Shown here piece by piece: positions 52,640-61,434 of a stretch of DNA of 64,000 bases. The DNA comes from an uncultured Clostridium sp. (GTDB lineage: Bacteria > Bacillota > Clostridia > TANB77 > CAG-508), in the NCBI GenBank assembly GCA_946497695.1, contig CAMMLJ010000003.1, positions 1 through 64,000 on the forward strand. Reading direction: 5' to 3'. The notes beneath the pieces were generated by a model. The model was not told the DNA's origin. It searched no databases and was given only the letters and a program-made list of their open reading frames with translations. Position 1 is the first letter of the stretch. Every line of letters starts with the position of its first letter. A program made the position numbers and the translations under genes.

Positions 52640-54118
52640 ATGGAAAATATTAATGTATACGAAGATATTGCAAAACGTACAGCTGGTGATATCTATGTTG
52701 GTGTTGTTGGACCTGTTAGAACTGGTAAATCTACTTTTATAAAAAAATTTATGGATTTGTTAGTTATTCCTAATATTGAAAATGAATATAAAAAAGAACG
52801 TGCAACAGATGAATTGCCACAAAGCGCCTCAGGAAGAACTATTATGACAACAGAGCCTAAATTTATTCCAAATGAAGCTGTAGAAATAACTATTGGTAAT
52901 AATATTAAATTAAGAACTAGATTAGTAGATTGTGTCGGATATTTAGTTAATAATGCTATAGGATATTTAGAAGATGATATGCCTAGAATGGTAAAAACGC
53001 CTTGGTCTGACGAGGAAATTCCCTTTGAACAAGCAGCAGAAATAGGTACAAAGAAAGTAATACAAGAACATTCTACAATAGGTATTGTAATGACTACAGA
53101 TGGTAGTTTTACAGATATTCCTAGAGAAGATTATATTAATGCAGAAGAACGTGTAATAGCTGAACTAAAGTCTTTAAATAAACCATTTGTAATCGTATTA
53201 AATTCTGAAAATCCTAATTCCGAACCTGCGAAAGAATTAGCAAAAAAACTCGAAGCAAAATATGAAACAACTGTAATTTGCATTAATTGTTCTGAATTAA
53301 CTCTTGATGATATAAATATTATATTTTCTAAGGTTTTATATGAATTCCCTATTAATCAAATTAATATTAATTTTCCAAAATGGGTAGATATATTAGCTGA
53401 AACACATCAATTAAAAAATACATTATTGACTGATTTAAAAACAGCCTTTGATAAAGTAAAAATATTAAAGCAAATTGATAGTTGTATTCAAAAGTTATCA
53501 ACTTCTGAAATTATACAACAAGCATGTGTTAATAAAATTGAACTTGGAACTGGAAGTGTCTATATATCTATTGAACTTGAGGAAACCCTATTTTATAATG
53601 TATTAACCGAAATTTCTGGTATTTCAATTTCTAATGATGGAGATTTATTTAAAACAATGGCTGAATTTTCAGAGGTAAAAAAAGAATATGATAAAATATC
53701 TTTTGCCTTAGAAGAAGTTAAAGCCAAAGGCTATGGTATCGTTACCCCTTCAATTGATGAGTTAATATTAGATGAACCTGAGATGGTTAAACAAGGTTCT
53801 AGATTTGGTGTAAAACTTAAAGCGAAAGCTCCTTCTATACATATGATACGAGCTGATATAGAGACAGAAGTATCCCCAATAGTAGGTTCCGAAAAACAAT
53901 CTGAGGAATTAGTAAACTATTTATTAGCTGAATTCGAAAACGATCCTAAAAAGATTTGGGAATCTAATATTTTTGGTAAAAGCTTACATGAACTTGTTAA
54001 CGAAGGTTTACAAAGTAAACTAGCTCATATGCCAGAAGATGCACAGATAAAATTACAAGAAACATTAGAGCGAATCGTAAATGAAGGTAGTGGTGGATTA
54101 ATTTGTATAATATTATAA
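52640..54118 (+). CDS. spoIVA: Stage IV sporulation protein A (spore-coat ATPase)
   Basis: Polymerises on the forespore to found the coat, using ATP. VYEDIAKRTAGDIYVGVVGPVRTGKSTFIKKF gives the N-terminal P-loop (about residues 24-32); the DELPQSASGRTIMTTEPKF segment and the C-terminal Gly-rich end (EGSGGLICIIL) are typical. 492 residues. Its own possible sigma-E promoter. Proof that the organism forms endospores. Confidence 0.97.
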   Translation: MENINVYEDIAKRTAGDIYVGVVGPVRTGKSTFIKKFMDLLVIPNIENEYKKERATDELPQSASGRTIMTTEPKFIPNEAVEITIGNNIKLRTRLVDCVGYLVNNAIGYLEDDMPRMVKTPWSDEEIPFEQAAEIGTKKVIQEHSTIGIVMTTDGSFTDIPREDYINAEERVIAELKSLNKPFVIVLNSENPNSEPAKELAKKLEAKYETTVICINCSELTLDDINIIFSKVLYEFPINQININFPKWVDILAETHQLKNTLLTDLKTAFDKVKILKQIDSCIQKLSTSEIIQQACVNKIELGTGSVYISIELEETLFYNVLTEISGISISNDGDLFKTMAEFSEVKKEYDKISFALEEVKAKGYGIVTPSIDELILDEPEMVKQGSRFGVKLKAKAPSIHMIRADIETEVSPIVGSEKQSEELVNYLLAEFENDPKKIWESNIFGKSLHELVNEGLQSKLAHMPEDAQIKLQETLERIVNEGSGGLICIIL

Positions 54119-54140
54119 AAGCAGGACATAAACCTGCTTT
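54116..54140. terminator. Terminator of spoIVA and the convergent gene
   Basis: AAAAGCAGG / CCTGCTTTT, perfect 9-bp stem, loop ACATAAA; stops of both genes lie next to it. Confidence 0.8.
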
Positions 54141-54667
54141 TATGCTATTTTCTCTATATCTATTCTTGCCCTCGGATAAGTTATATCTTCAATTGTAACA
54201 GCCTGTAATTTTAACTTATCACCAGCATTTAATTTTAGTATAACAGTTCCAGTTAACGTAATTCTATTTTCCGTATTTTGTCTTAAAATTGGACCTTCAT
54301 TAAAAGTATTTTCTATCGCTGTATTATTTACAAGCAAGACACAATTAAGATTGAAAGAACCTAAGTTTTCTGATATTCCATATAGCTGATATGATATTTG
54401 GTATACTCCACTTTCATTTATATCTATTTCATCACTACTACCTGTATGTGATAGTGCATTTCCGAGTACTACATCATTTTGGCTAAATTTTATAGTTGTT
54501 GTTCCAACTTCTGGATTATCCTCACTTCCTGCTATCGCTGTTAATATATTTTTTTGTTCTGGCATAATTGCTACTGGTATAAAAATAATTATAAAAACAC
54601 ATAATATTAATACAGCTAATATACAGCCATTTAATATATTTTCTTTATTATTTTTGCAACAATACAT
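54140..54667 (-). CDS. Membrane-anchored TNF/C1q-like (BclA C-terminal-like) protein
   Basis: 175 residues. One membrane helix (about 16-36), then a beta-rich domain with GTTTIKFSQNDVVLGNALSHTG, SGVYQISYQLYG, LNCVLLVNNTAIENT and KLNAGDKLKLQAV, matching the jelly-roll C-terminal domain of exosporium collagens (BclA, TNF/C1q-like). No collagen repeat. A sigma-K-like promoter suggests spore surface use. Convergent with spoIVA. Confidence 0.7.
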   Translation of the reverse strand: MYCCKNNKENILNGCILAVLILCVFIIIFIPVAIMPEQKNILTAIAGSEDNPEVGTTTIKFSQNDVVLGNALSHTGSSDEIDINESGVYQISYQLYGISENLGSFNLNCVLLVNNTAIENTFNEGPILRQNTENRITLTGTVILKLNAGDKLKLQAVTIEDITYPRARIDIEKIA

Positions 54668-54684
54668 AATAATTCCTCCATAAT

Positions 54685-54711
54685 ATATTTTATGAGGAAT
54701 TTATTTATTTG
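54685..54711 (-). promoter_or_regulatory. Possible sigma-K promoter of the BclA-like gene
   Basis: Minus strand: AC (54711-54710), 16 nt, CATAAAATA (CATAnnnTA). The RBS follows within 10 nt. Confidence 0.4.
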
Positions 54712-54731
54712 TGAGCTGTATATAAAGTAAA

Positions 54732-54764
54732 ATACAGGTAAAAGCTTTACACTTTTACCTGTAT
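54732..54764. terminator. Terminator of the 335-residue orphan
   Basis: ATACAGGTAAAAG / CTTTTACCTGTAT, 13-bp perfect stem, 7-nt loop. Confidence 0.8.
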
Positions 54765-54786
54765 CTTATTCAAGCATGTCACATTA

Positions 54787-55776
54787 TTAACTAAAATCTT
54801 TTTCTACTACAACCTTCATCGGAATTTTGATGCAGCTCTCATTTAAATCAATTAAAGGTGTACCTAACTTAATCTCGATTCCTTCAGTCACACCTAATCT
54901 TACCAGTTGATCCTCTTCGTATTTTACAATAGCAATATTATTACCATTCGTTATTACAAAGAAGTCTTCTAAGCCTTCTATTTTCTCTTCTAATGGCATT
55001 ATATCGTCTGCATCTACATCCAGCATATAGATATCATCTGAGACACCTACCATGTAGAGATCCTCTCCTTTGCTGGCTAAGTATCTGTATGGAGCAGGCA
55101 ACCATTCTACTTCTTCTACCTCATCAAAGGTATGGAGTACAGATGCCTTTCCTTCTGCAAGTACTACTATGATATTTCCTAGCAATTGCGGAGAAAATAT
55201 ATCTTGTGGCATTTCGGGCATCGGAAAATTAATTTTTTCCAAATGATAATTACCATCTTTGTATTTTAGCGCAAAACAGTAATAACATTCGGAAGAATCT
55301 TCCAGAGATTTTGCAACTATCAATCTTACTTTTTCAAGCCAGTTCATTCTCCTACTTTCGAGAACAACTTTATCGATTGCATAATTATAGATCATGTAGC
55401 GATAATCATTGTCATATAACAGGATAAATGGGAATGGTTCTAGCCTCTTCATCTCCACGTATCCTGTGAAGATTTCCAAAGTCTTTTTCTCATCCGTAGT
55501 TACTTCATATAGCTCTTCATCAGTCTGGAACATAAGTGAACCTCTCCACTTGTTATACCAGACTTCAAAATTATGATTTAGACTCTCCAATATGATTTTG
55601 GTTTTCCTTGTTACATAAATCCCCTGGCTATTGTTCTTAAAAATCCGGATATTATACTCTTTTAATTTAGTATAATACACACTTTCTTTTGTTACTTCTT
55701 TTACCCAGCCTTCACACATGCAGAGCAGCTGAATTTTAATTAACAATGTTTCTAAAAAACCTTTGAACTTTTTCAT
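54787..55776 (-). CDS. Hypothetical protein, about 329 residues, orphan
   Basis: Not recognised. The N-terminus has a basic-hydrophobic stretch (KKFKGFLETLLIKIQLLCMC), then strongly alternating strands, possibly a beta-propeller (repeats of YLASKGEDLYMVGVSDDIYML type). AGGAGG lies before MKKFKG. Richer in G+C than the neighbours, own terminator. Probably transferred. Confidence 0.55.
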   Translation of the reverse strand: MKKFKGFLETLLIKIQLLCMCEGWVKEVTKESVYYTKLKEYNIRIFKNNSQGIYVTRKTKIILESLNHNFEVWYNKWRGSLMFQTDEELYEVTTDEKKTLEIFTGYVEMKRLEPFPFILLYDNDYRYMIYNYAIDKVVLESRRMNWLEKVRLIVAKSLEDSSECYYCFALKYKDGNYHLEKINFPMPEMPQDIFSPQLLGNIIVVLAEGKASVLHTFDEVEEVEWLPAPYRYLASKGEDLYMVGVSDDIYMLDVDADDIMPLEEKIEGLEDFFVITNGNNIAIVKYEEDQLVRLGVTEGIEIKLGTPLIDLNESCIKIPMKVVVEKDFS

Positions 55777-55907
55777 GCTTTTTCCTCCTGGCATTACGCC
55801 TTCTTGAATAATTTTGTCAACATGCTATCTAATTTATTATAGCATACGTGTAAATTATGTGTCAATTTATGTAAATTAGTAGTATTATTGTTATATAGCA
55901 AATAATT

Positions 55908-57029
55908 TTATTCATAATCTTCTGTACTCAACTCTGGATATATAAATAAAGAGCCTCCTTCTGATACTTGCCCACTTGGGAAATGGGTTTTACTAAAGTT
56001 TATCTCCCCTTTTAGGAAATATCTAGTTTTAGTTGATGTAGGAGCTTTTCCACTACCTATAATCGTTGGATCATCCCAAGTAACATCTACAGCATACCAT
56101 TTATTATTAAGCATAACATAATTCCAAGCATGAGCTTCTGTTTGACCTGCAGAATTAGTCCCTGTTCCTACAATTTCGACACATGGTATATCTACAGCAT
56201 CTAATAGATATTTAAAAGATTCTGCATATCCTTCACAAACTACACTTTTTTCCACTAATGCACCATAAATATTTCTAGTATGTAATTTATTCATTGATGA
56301 ATCGTACTCTATATAATCTACTAAAAAATCATGTATTCTTTTTACTTTAGTATATGGGTCATCACTTGCTACCTGACTTGCAATATCTGCTTTAATAGCC
56401 TCTAATCTATTTAATGCATTATCAACATCTGTCTTTGAAGCAAATCCTTCTACTAAATAACTTCCTACCTCTGATGGTTCTATTGAAACTTCATATTTCG
56501 TTCCAAAAATGTTAGTAGTTGAATATATCATTAATACCATTTTAGTTACATCTATATAAAATACTTCCGGATAATCTAATCCAAATGCATCTAGTGCTGC
56601 TTGATAAGCCACATTTAATCTTTCTTTCCCATTAGCTTCATTTAATAGTCCATTAAATTTCTCTCCAAATTCAATCTTAGCAGTACCTGTTTTTAAATTT
56701 TCTATATTAGATTCAACTGCCGAATATATTATTTTCGCATTTGAATCTAGTTGATCATAATAGTATTTATATTTTTTAGTTGCTACTGTAGTTCCTGTAT
56801 TTTTGTTTGTAGTTTGAACATCTAGTTGGCTAGCTAATAGCGAATTAGAACTACTTCCTGTTGGTTCTAATGGCTTAATCGTTTCATTACTAACTTCATT
56901 TGTTCCTGTAACTAATGACAAAATATCAGTTGTATCTATTCCCATATATTGGATAAAAGCATACACCATTCCGCCAATTATTCCTAAGATTAAAACTATT
57001 AATATAAATGTTAAAATTCTATTTTTCAT
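55908..57029 (-). CDS. Membrane-anchored transglutaminase-like protein
   Basis: 373 residues. N-terminal membrane helix (about 5-28), a linker, then the transglutaminase-like (papain-fold) domain near residue 230: VVCEGYAESFKYLLDAVDIPC carries the catalytic Cys, TEAHAWNYVML the His and WYAVDVTWDDP the Asp. Extracytoplasmic. Either a protease or a cross-linking enzyme; spore or wall cross-linking is plausible. Adjacent to the divergent germination operon. Confidence 0.85.
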   Translation of the reverse strand: MKNRILTFILIVLILGIIGGMVYAFIQYMGIDTTDILSLVTGTNEVSNETIKPLEPTGSSSNSLLASQLDVQTTNKNTGTTVATKKYKYYYDQLDSNAKIIYSAVESNIENLKTGTAKIEFGEKFNGLLNEANGKERLNVAYQAALDAFGLDYPEVFYIDVTKMVLMIYSTTNIFGTKYEVSIEPSEVGSYLVEGFASKTDVDNALNRLEAIKADIASQVASDDPYTKVKRIHDFLVDYIEYDSSMNKLHTRNIYGALVEKSVVCEGYAESFKYLLDAVDIPCVEIVGTGTNSAGQTEAHAWNYVMLNNKWYAVDVTWDDPTIIGSGKAPTSTKTRYFLKGEINFSKTHFPSGQVSEGGSLFIYPELSTEDYE

Positions 57030-57202
57030 AAAAATCTCCTATTTTTTATTATCTATTTTACTAATATACTCTTTGCTATGCAAATCAATTTAATTATATC
57101 ATTTATGTTATAAAATTGTATATAGTAATTTTTTCAAAATTATACATATTTTTTTATGTACTGGAAATGCTAATTTTAATAATTATATATAGGAGTATAT
57201 TA

Positions 57203-58885
57203 ATGGATTTTTCAAGCTTAAAGCAATCTTTTACAAAATTAATAACCTATAAAGGTCCCGAAGATTCATATGATTTTTCTTTAAATATTTCTACTTCTAA
57301 AAACGTAACACACGAATCTAATGAAAAGGTTTCTTCTAATTTAAAAGCTAATAAAGATATCATAGATAGAAAATATAATACTTTAATAAATAGTGACATT
57401 ATAATTAGAAAATTCAAGTTAAAATCTAATAATAAATCTTACTCTGCCTTTATTGTTTATATTGATGGTATGTCAGACTCAACTTTAATTAATCAATTTA
57501 TATTACAGCCTTTAATGTTAAGAAATAAAGCAAATATGTACAAAACCCAGAGTCTAAAAACCATTACTAAAAATAAAAAAATTATTATCCAAAAAGATTC
57601 TAATGACTTGGCAGTGGAAATAGAAAATTCATTATTACCTCAAAATTCTTTAGTAAGAGAAACAGAGTTTAATAATATTTTTTCTGCTATTAATATGGGA
57701 AATTGTGTACTTTTCGTAGATACCTTAGCTATTGCTTTTAATTTAGATGTAAAAGGATTTAAACAACGCAGTGTAAGTTCTCCAAATAACGAAATAATTA
57801 TTAAAGGTCCTCAAGAAGCCTTTGTAGAATCAATTCGAGTAAATACTTCTCTATTACGTAGAGCAACAAATACTGAAAATTTAGTTATAGAAAATATTTT
57901 AGTTGGAAAGCTAAGTAAAACACCATGTGCTATATGTTATTTAAAAAATATAGCAAATTCAGATTTAGTTGCAGAAGTTAGATATCGTTTAAATAATTTA
58001 AAAATAGATACACTTTTATCTACTGGACAACTAGAACAGTTAATATGTGAAGATACTAATTATAATATTCCACAAGTCTTATCAAGCGAAAGACCAGATA
58101 AAGCAGCAAAAAATCTATATGCAGGAAGAGTCGTAATCTTAGTAAATGGTAACCCTTATTGCATTATTTTGCCTGCTACAATGGTTGACTTCATCTCTTC
58201 TCCTGAAGATACAAATTTAAGACCTAGGTTTGCTAATTTTTTAAAATTTCTAAGGTTCTTAGCTATGCTAATAACTCTGTTACTTCCTGCCACATATATT
58301 GCAATAGTAAATTTTCACCAAGAGTTATTACCAACCGAGTTACTATTTTCTCTATGGGCATCAAGGGAAAATGTCCCTTTTCCGATTATTTTCGAATTAT
58401 TAGTAATGGAGATTTCGTTCGAATTGATTAGAGAAGCAGGTCTTCGTGTTCCATCTCCTATTGGTCCTACAATCGGAATAGTAGGAGCACTAGTTTTAGG
58501 ACAAGCTGCAGTAAGTGCTAGTATTGTAAGTCCATTCCTTATAATAATTGTTGCAATTACTGGTATCGCTTCCTTCGCTATTCCAGACTTTTCTTTTGGA
58601 TTTCACTTAAGAATTACTAGATTTTTATTTACAATAGCTGCATATATTGCAGGATTTTTAGGAATTGCAATCGGTTTATACATTTACTTGTGTATTCTTT
58701 GTAGTATAAAATCGTTTGGTGTTCCATATTTAAATCCTAATGACACTATCAAATTTAATAAAAAATCTAATAATCTATTTGTTATGCCGACTTGGATGCA
58801 AGAGTTTAGACATACCTATCTTCATCCCAAAAAAGAGCGTGCACAGAACAATATAAGTATGAAATGGAGGCATCCTAATGAATAA
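57203..58885 (+). CDS. gerKA: Spore germination protein, GerA family A subunit
   Basis: Nutrient-germinant receptor subunit in the spore inner membrane. Large N-terminal soluble domain (about 1-290, including SLLRRATNTENLVIENILVG), five to six membrane helices and a C-terminal tail. RPDKAAKNLYAGRVVILVNG and PTIGIVGALVLGQAAVSAS are GerA hallmarks. Start ATG 57203 behind AGGAG. Overlaps the next gene by 8 nt. The 'gerK' symbol is by family only. Confidence 0.95.
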   Translation: MDFSSLKQSFTKLITYKGPEDSYDFSLNISTSKNVTHESNEKVSSNLKANKDIIDRKYNTLINSDIIIRKFKLKSNNKSYSAFIVYIDGMSDSTLINQFILQPLMLRNKANMYKTQSLKTITKNKKIIIQKDSNDLAVEIENSLLPQNSLVRETEFNNIFSAINMGNCVLFVDTLAIAFNLDVKGFKQRSVSSPNNEIIIKGPQEAFVESIRVNTSLLRRATNTENLVIENILVGKLSKTPCAICYLKNIANSDLVAEVRYRLNNLKIDTLLSTGQLEQLICEDTNYNIPQVLSSERPDKAAKNLYAGRVVILVNGNPYCIILPATMVDFISSPEDTNLRPRFANFLKFLRFLAMLITLLLPATYIAIVNFHQELLPTELLFSLWASRENVPFPIIFELLVMEISFELIREAGLRVPSPIGPTIGIVGALVLGQAAVSASIVSPFLIIIVAITGIASFAIPDFSFGFHLRITRFLFTIAAYIAGFLGIAIGLYIYLCILCSIKSFGVPYLNPNDTIKFNKKSNNLFVMPTWMQEFRHTYLHPKKERAQNNISMKWRHPNE

Positions 58886-59984
58886 TACAAAATTAAGTAA
58901 TTTAGAAGCCATTGCATTAGTTCTTATTATAATTATAAATCATGTCATACTTAATTTTTCTAAAAGCATAATATCCAATACCGGTTCTGCCTCTGCTCTT
59001 AATATATTATTTATTGGAATAATAGTTCTATTTTTTGTTCAATTACTACTATTTCTATTTAAACATTTTTCTGGTCAAGATATTTTAGATGTTTCACAAT
59101 ATCTAGGTGGCAAAGTACTAAAAATTATAACTGGTGTTTTATTTATAACTTATTTTATAGTTTTTACAAGTGTTTTACTTAGAAGTTTTTCGGAGAATTT
59201 AAAAATAATATATCTAGATAAACTTCCTATTATTGTAATTGTAATATTTTTTATTTTTGCAATTACTTTTGGAAACAAACTTGGTTTTAAAGTAATTTCA
59301 AAGGTTAATTTACTAATATTACCTTTAATTATCATATGTATAGTATTTGTTCTACTTGCTAATTTTAAAAATTATGACTTTAATGGACTGTTTCCTATTT
59401 TGGGCAGTGGCTTTAAATCTACATTTATTACAGGTTTAAGTAATATGTTTGCATTTTCTAGCCTTTCTATACTTTATTTTTTGCCACCACTTGTAGAAGA
59501 TGATACTTCCTTTAAAAAGATTGCAAGAATTTCTACTATTTTATCAATCATCTTATTCTTTTTTAGTATAATTTCTTTTTTATCACTGTTTCCTTTTATA
59601 AGAAATAGCGAAGAAATAATGGCATTATACCTTGCAACTAGATATATCGAATTTGGTAGGTTTTTCCAAAGACTTGATGCAATTTTCTTATTAATTTGGA
59701 CAGTTGCTGTTATAAGTTACTTATGTATCGCAACTAGCCTTGCTATAAATGTATTTAAAAAAATTTCGAATATTGTAGATGCTAAAGGAGTTTTATATTG
59801 CTTCTCTGGTATTATTTTTATAATAAGTTTAATTCCTACTAATTTATCACAACTAAATTTTATCGAAATTAATATATTTAAATATGTTGTATTTATCTTA
59901 TTATTTGCATATAGTCCTTTAATTTTAATATTTGCTAATATAAAAAAGAGACTGAGAGGTGGGAAAAATGAAAAAGTTTCGTAA
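58878..59984 (+). CDS. gerKB: Spore germination permease, GerB subunit
   Basis: 368 residues, about ten membrane helices, amino-acid permease-like fold as in GerAB (endospore germination permease). Binds germinant in the A/B/C receptor. Overlaps both neighbours slightly. Confidence 0.93.
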   Translation: MNNTKLSNLEAIALVLIIIINHVILNFSKSIISNTGSASALNILFIGIIVLFFVQLLLFLFKHFSGQDILDVSQYLGGKVLKIITGVLFITYFIVFTSVLLRSFSENLKIIYLDKLPIIVIVIFFIFAITFGNKLGFKVISKVNLLILPLIIICIVFVLLANFKNYDFNGLFPILGSGFKSTFITGLSNMFAFSSLSILYFLPPLVEDDTSFKKIARISTILSIILFFFSIISFLSLFPFIRNSEEIMALYLATRYIEFGRFFQRLDAIFLLIWTVAVISYLCIATSLAINVFKKISNIVDAKGVLYCFSGIIFIISLIPTNLSQLNFIEINIFKYVVFILLFAYSPLILIFANIKKRLRGGKNEKVS

Positions 59985-61206
59985 TTTTTTACTTTATATA
60001 TTAGTATTTTGTGTTATTTCTAGCCTTATTTTCTCTCTTTCTGGTTGCTATAGTGTTCAAAGTATAGATGATTTAGCATATGTAGTTGCTCTCGGAATAG
60101 ATTTAGGACAAGATAATAATTTAGAACTTACTATACAGCTTACTTTTCCCAATAGTTCTGACAGCAGTTCTACCTCTGGTGAAGCTGCTCCAACAATTAT
60201 AAATAGTGTGGAATGTTCCTCTATTAATAGTGGAATTAGTTTATTGAATAGTTATATTAGTAAAGAAATAAATCTATCACATTGTAAAGTATTAATATTT
60301 TCTGAAGTAATTGCAAATAGGGGAATTGGGTCAGAAATTTATACCCTTTCTAATCAAGTAGAAATAAGGCCTGACTGTAATATAATTATCTCTAAGTCTT
60401 CTGCTAAAGAATATATTACAAATTCTAAACCAGAATTAGAAAACTTAGTAGCAAAATATTATGAGCTAACCCCATATTCTAATGAATATACTGGTCACAT
60501 AGTAAATGCTACTATATCAACTTTTTTTAATTCTTTAAGTGCAAATTATAGTGACCCTGTAGCAATATTAGGAAACGGAAATAAACTAAAACTAAATTCT
60601 TCTGGTGAATCTATAGATCCAGAACAAGAATTTAATATTGTTGCAGGAGAAAATCCATTAATAGAATATGATAGAAAAAGTGAAAATTTGGGTGTAGCTG
60701 TTTTCAAACAAGATAAATTGGTTGGTGAATTAACAGCTTTTGAAAGTTTATTACATTCAATTTTAACAAATCAATTTGAATCTAGTGTTATTTCGATAAA
60801 TAATCCATATAAAGAAAATTCTTCTATAGATGTTGCACTTTATTCACATAAAGACACAAAAGTAGATGCTAGATTAGTTAATGGCTCACCTTATGTAAAA
60901 TCTAAAGTATATCTTAATGCCAGATTACTTTCGGTGGATAAAGAAGCGGAAAGTCTTACTCCGGAAAAAATTAAAGAATTAGAAACCTTGATTAACTCAT
61001 ATTTAGAAAATGCATTTTTAAATTATCAATATAAAATAGCTAAAATATATGAAGCAGATATAGATAATGTAGGTAAAAATTTAATTAAACATTTTAAAAA
61101 TGATAAAGAGTGGAGTACTTACAACTGGTCTGCAAATTATAAAAATACTTTTTTTGATATTGATGTAACAACAAATATTAAATCAAGCTTTTTATTATCA
61201 AGTTAG
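59968..61206 (+). CDS. gerKC: Spore germination lipoprotein, Ger(x)C subunit
   Basis: 412 residues from ATG 59968 (RBS AGAGGTGG). Signal peptide with lipobox LSGC, Cys at about 24; SVQSIDDLAYVVALGIDLG follows, as in GerAC proteins. C subunit of the receptor. Seventeen nucleotides overlap with gerKB. Confidence 0.93.
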   Translation: MKKFRNFLLYILVFCVISSLIFSLSGCYSVQSIDDLAYVVALGIDLGQDNNLELTIQLTFPNSSDSSSTSGEAAPTIINSVECSSINSGISLLNSYISKEINLSHCKVLIFSEVIANRGIGSEIYTLSNQVEIRPDCNIIISKSSAKEYITNSKPELENLVAKYYELTPYSNEYTGHIVNATISTFFNSLSANYSDPVAILGNGNKLKLNSSGESIDPEQEFNIVAGENPLIEYDRKSENLGVAVFKQDKLVGELTAFESLLHSILTNQFESSVISINNPYKENSSIDVALYSHKDTKVDARLVNGSPYVKSKVYLNARLLSVDKEAESLTPEKIKELETLINSYLENAFLNYQYKIAKIYEADIDNVGKNLIKHFKNDKEWSTYNWSANYKNTFFDIDVTTNIKSSFLLSS

Positions 61207-61214
61207 GAGTTTTT

Positions 61215-61379
61215 ATGTTTTTTGTAATTTTAATTATTTCTATTATTATTTTTTGTAAAACTATTAATTATGCAATTTATGAAATTAAAATGAATAGTAA
61301 TAAATCTGCTGGTATTACCATTATTATTATGGCATTTATGATTTTAATTTTTGCTCCTTTTATTAGTTTATTTAGATAA
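61215..61379 (+). CDS. Small two-helix membrane protein at the end of the ger operon (54 residues)
   Basis: RBS TTAGGAG, ATG 61215, 8 nt after the gerKC stop. Two hydrophobic helices (FFVILIISIIIFC and AGITIIIMAFMILIFA) separated by a short charged loop. Small two-helix D subunits accompany some GerA-type operons in Bacillus, which suggests, but does not prove, such a role. Confidence 0.55.
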   Translation: MFFVILIISIIIFCKTINYAIYEIKMNSNKSAGITIIIMAFMILIFAPFISLFR

Positions 61380-61392
61380 ATTAATGCACATA

Positions 61393-61434
61393 CGAGAAGA
61401 AAGTCTTTAGTATAACCTAAAGACTTTCTTCTCG
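61393..61434. terminator. Bidirectional terminator between ger operon and rnr
   Basis: CGAGAAGAAAGTCTTTAG / CTAAAGACTTTCTTCTCG, 18-bp perfect stem, 6-nt loop. The last rnr codons lie in the right arm. Confidence 0.85.
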
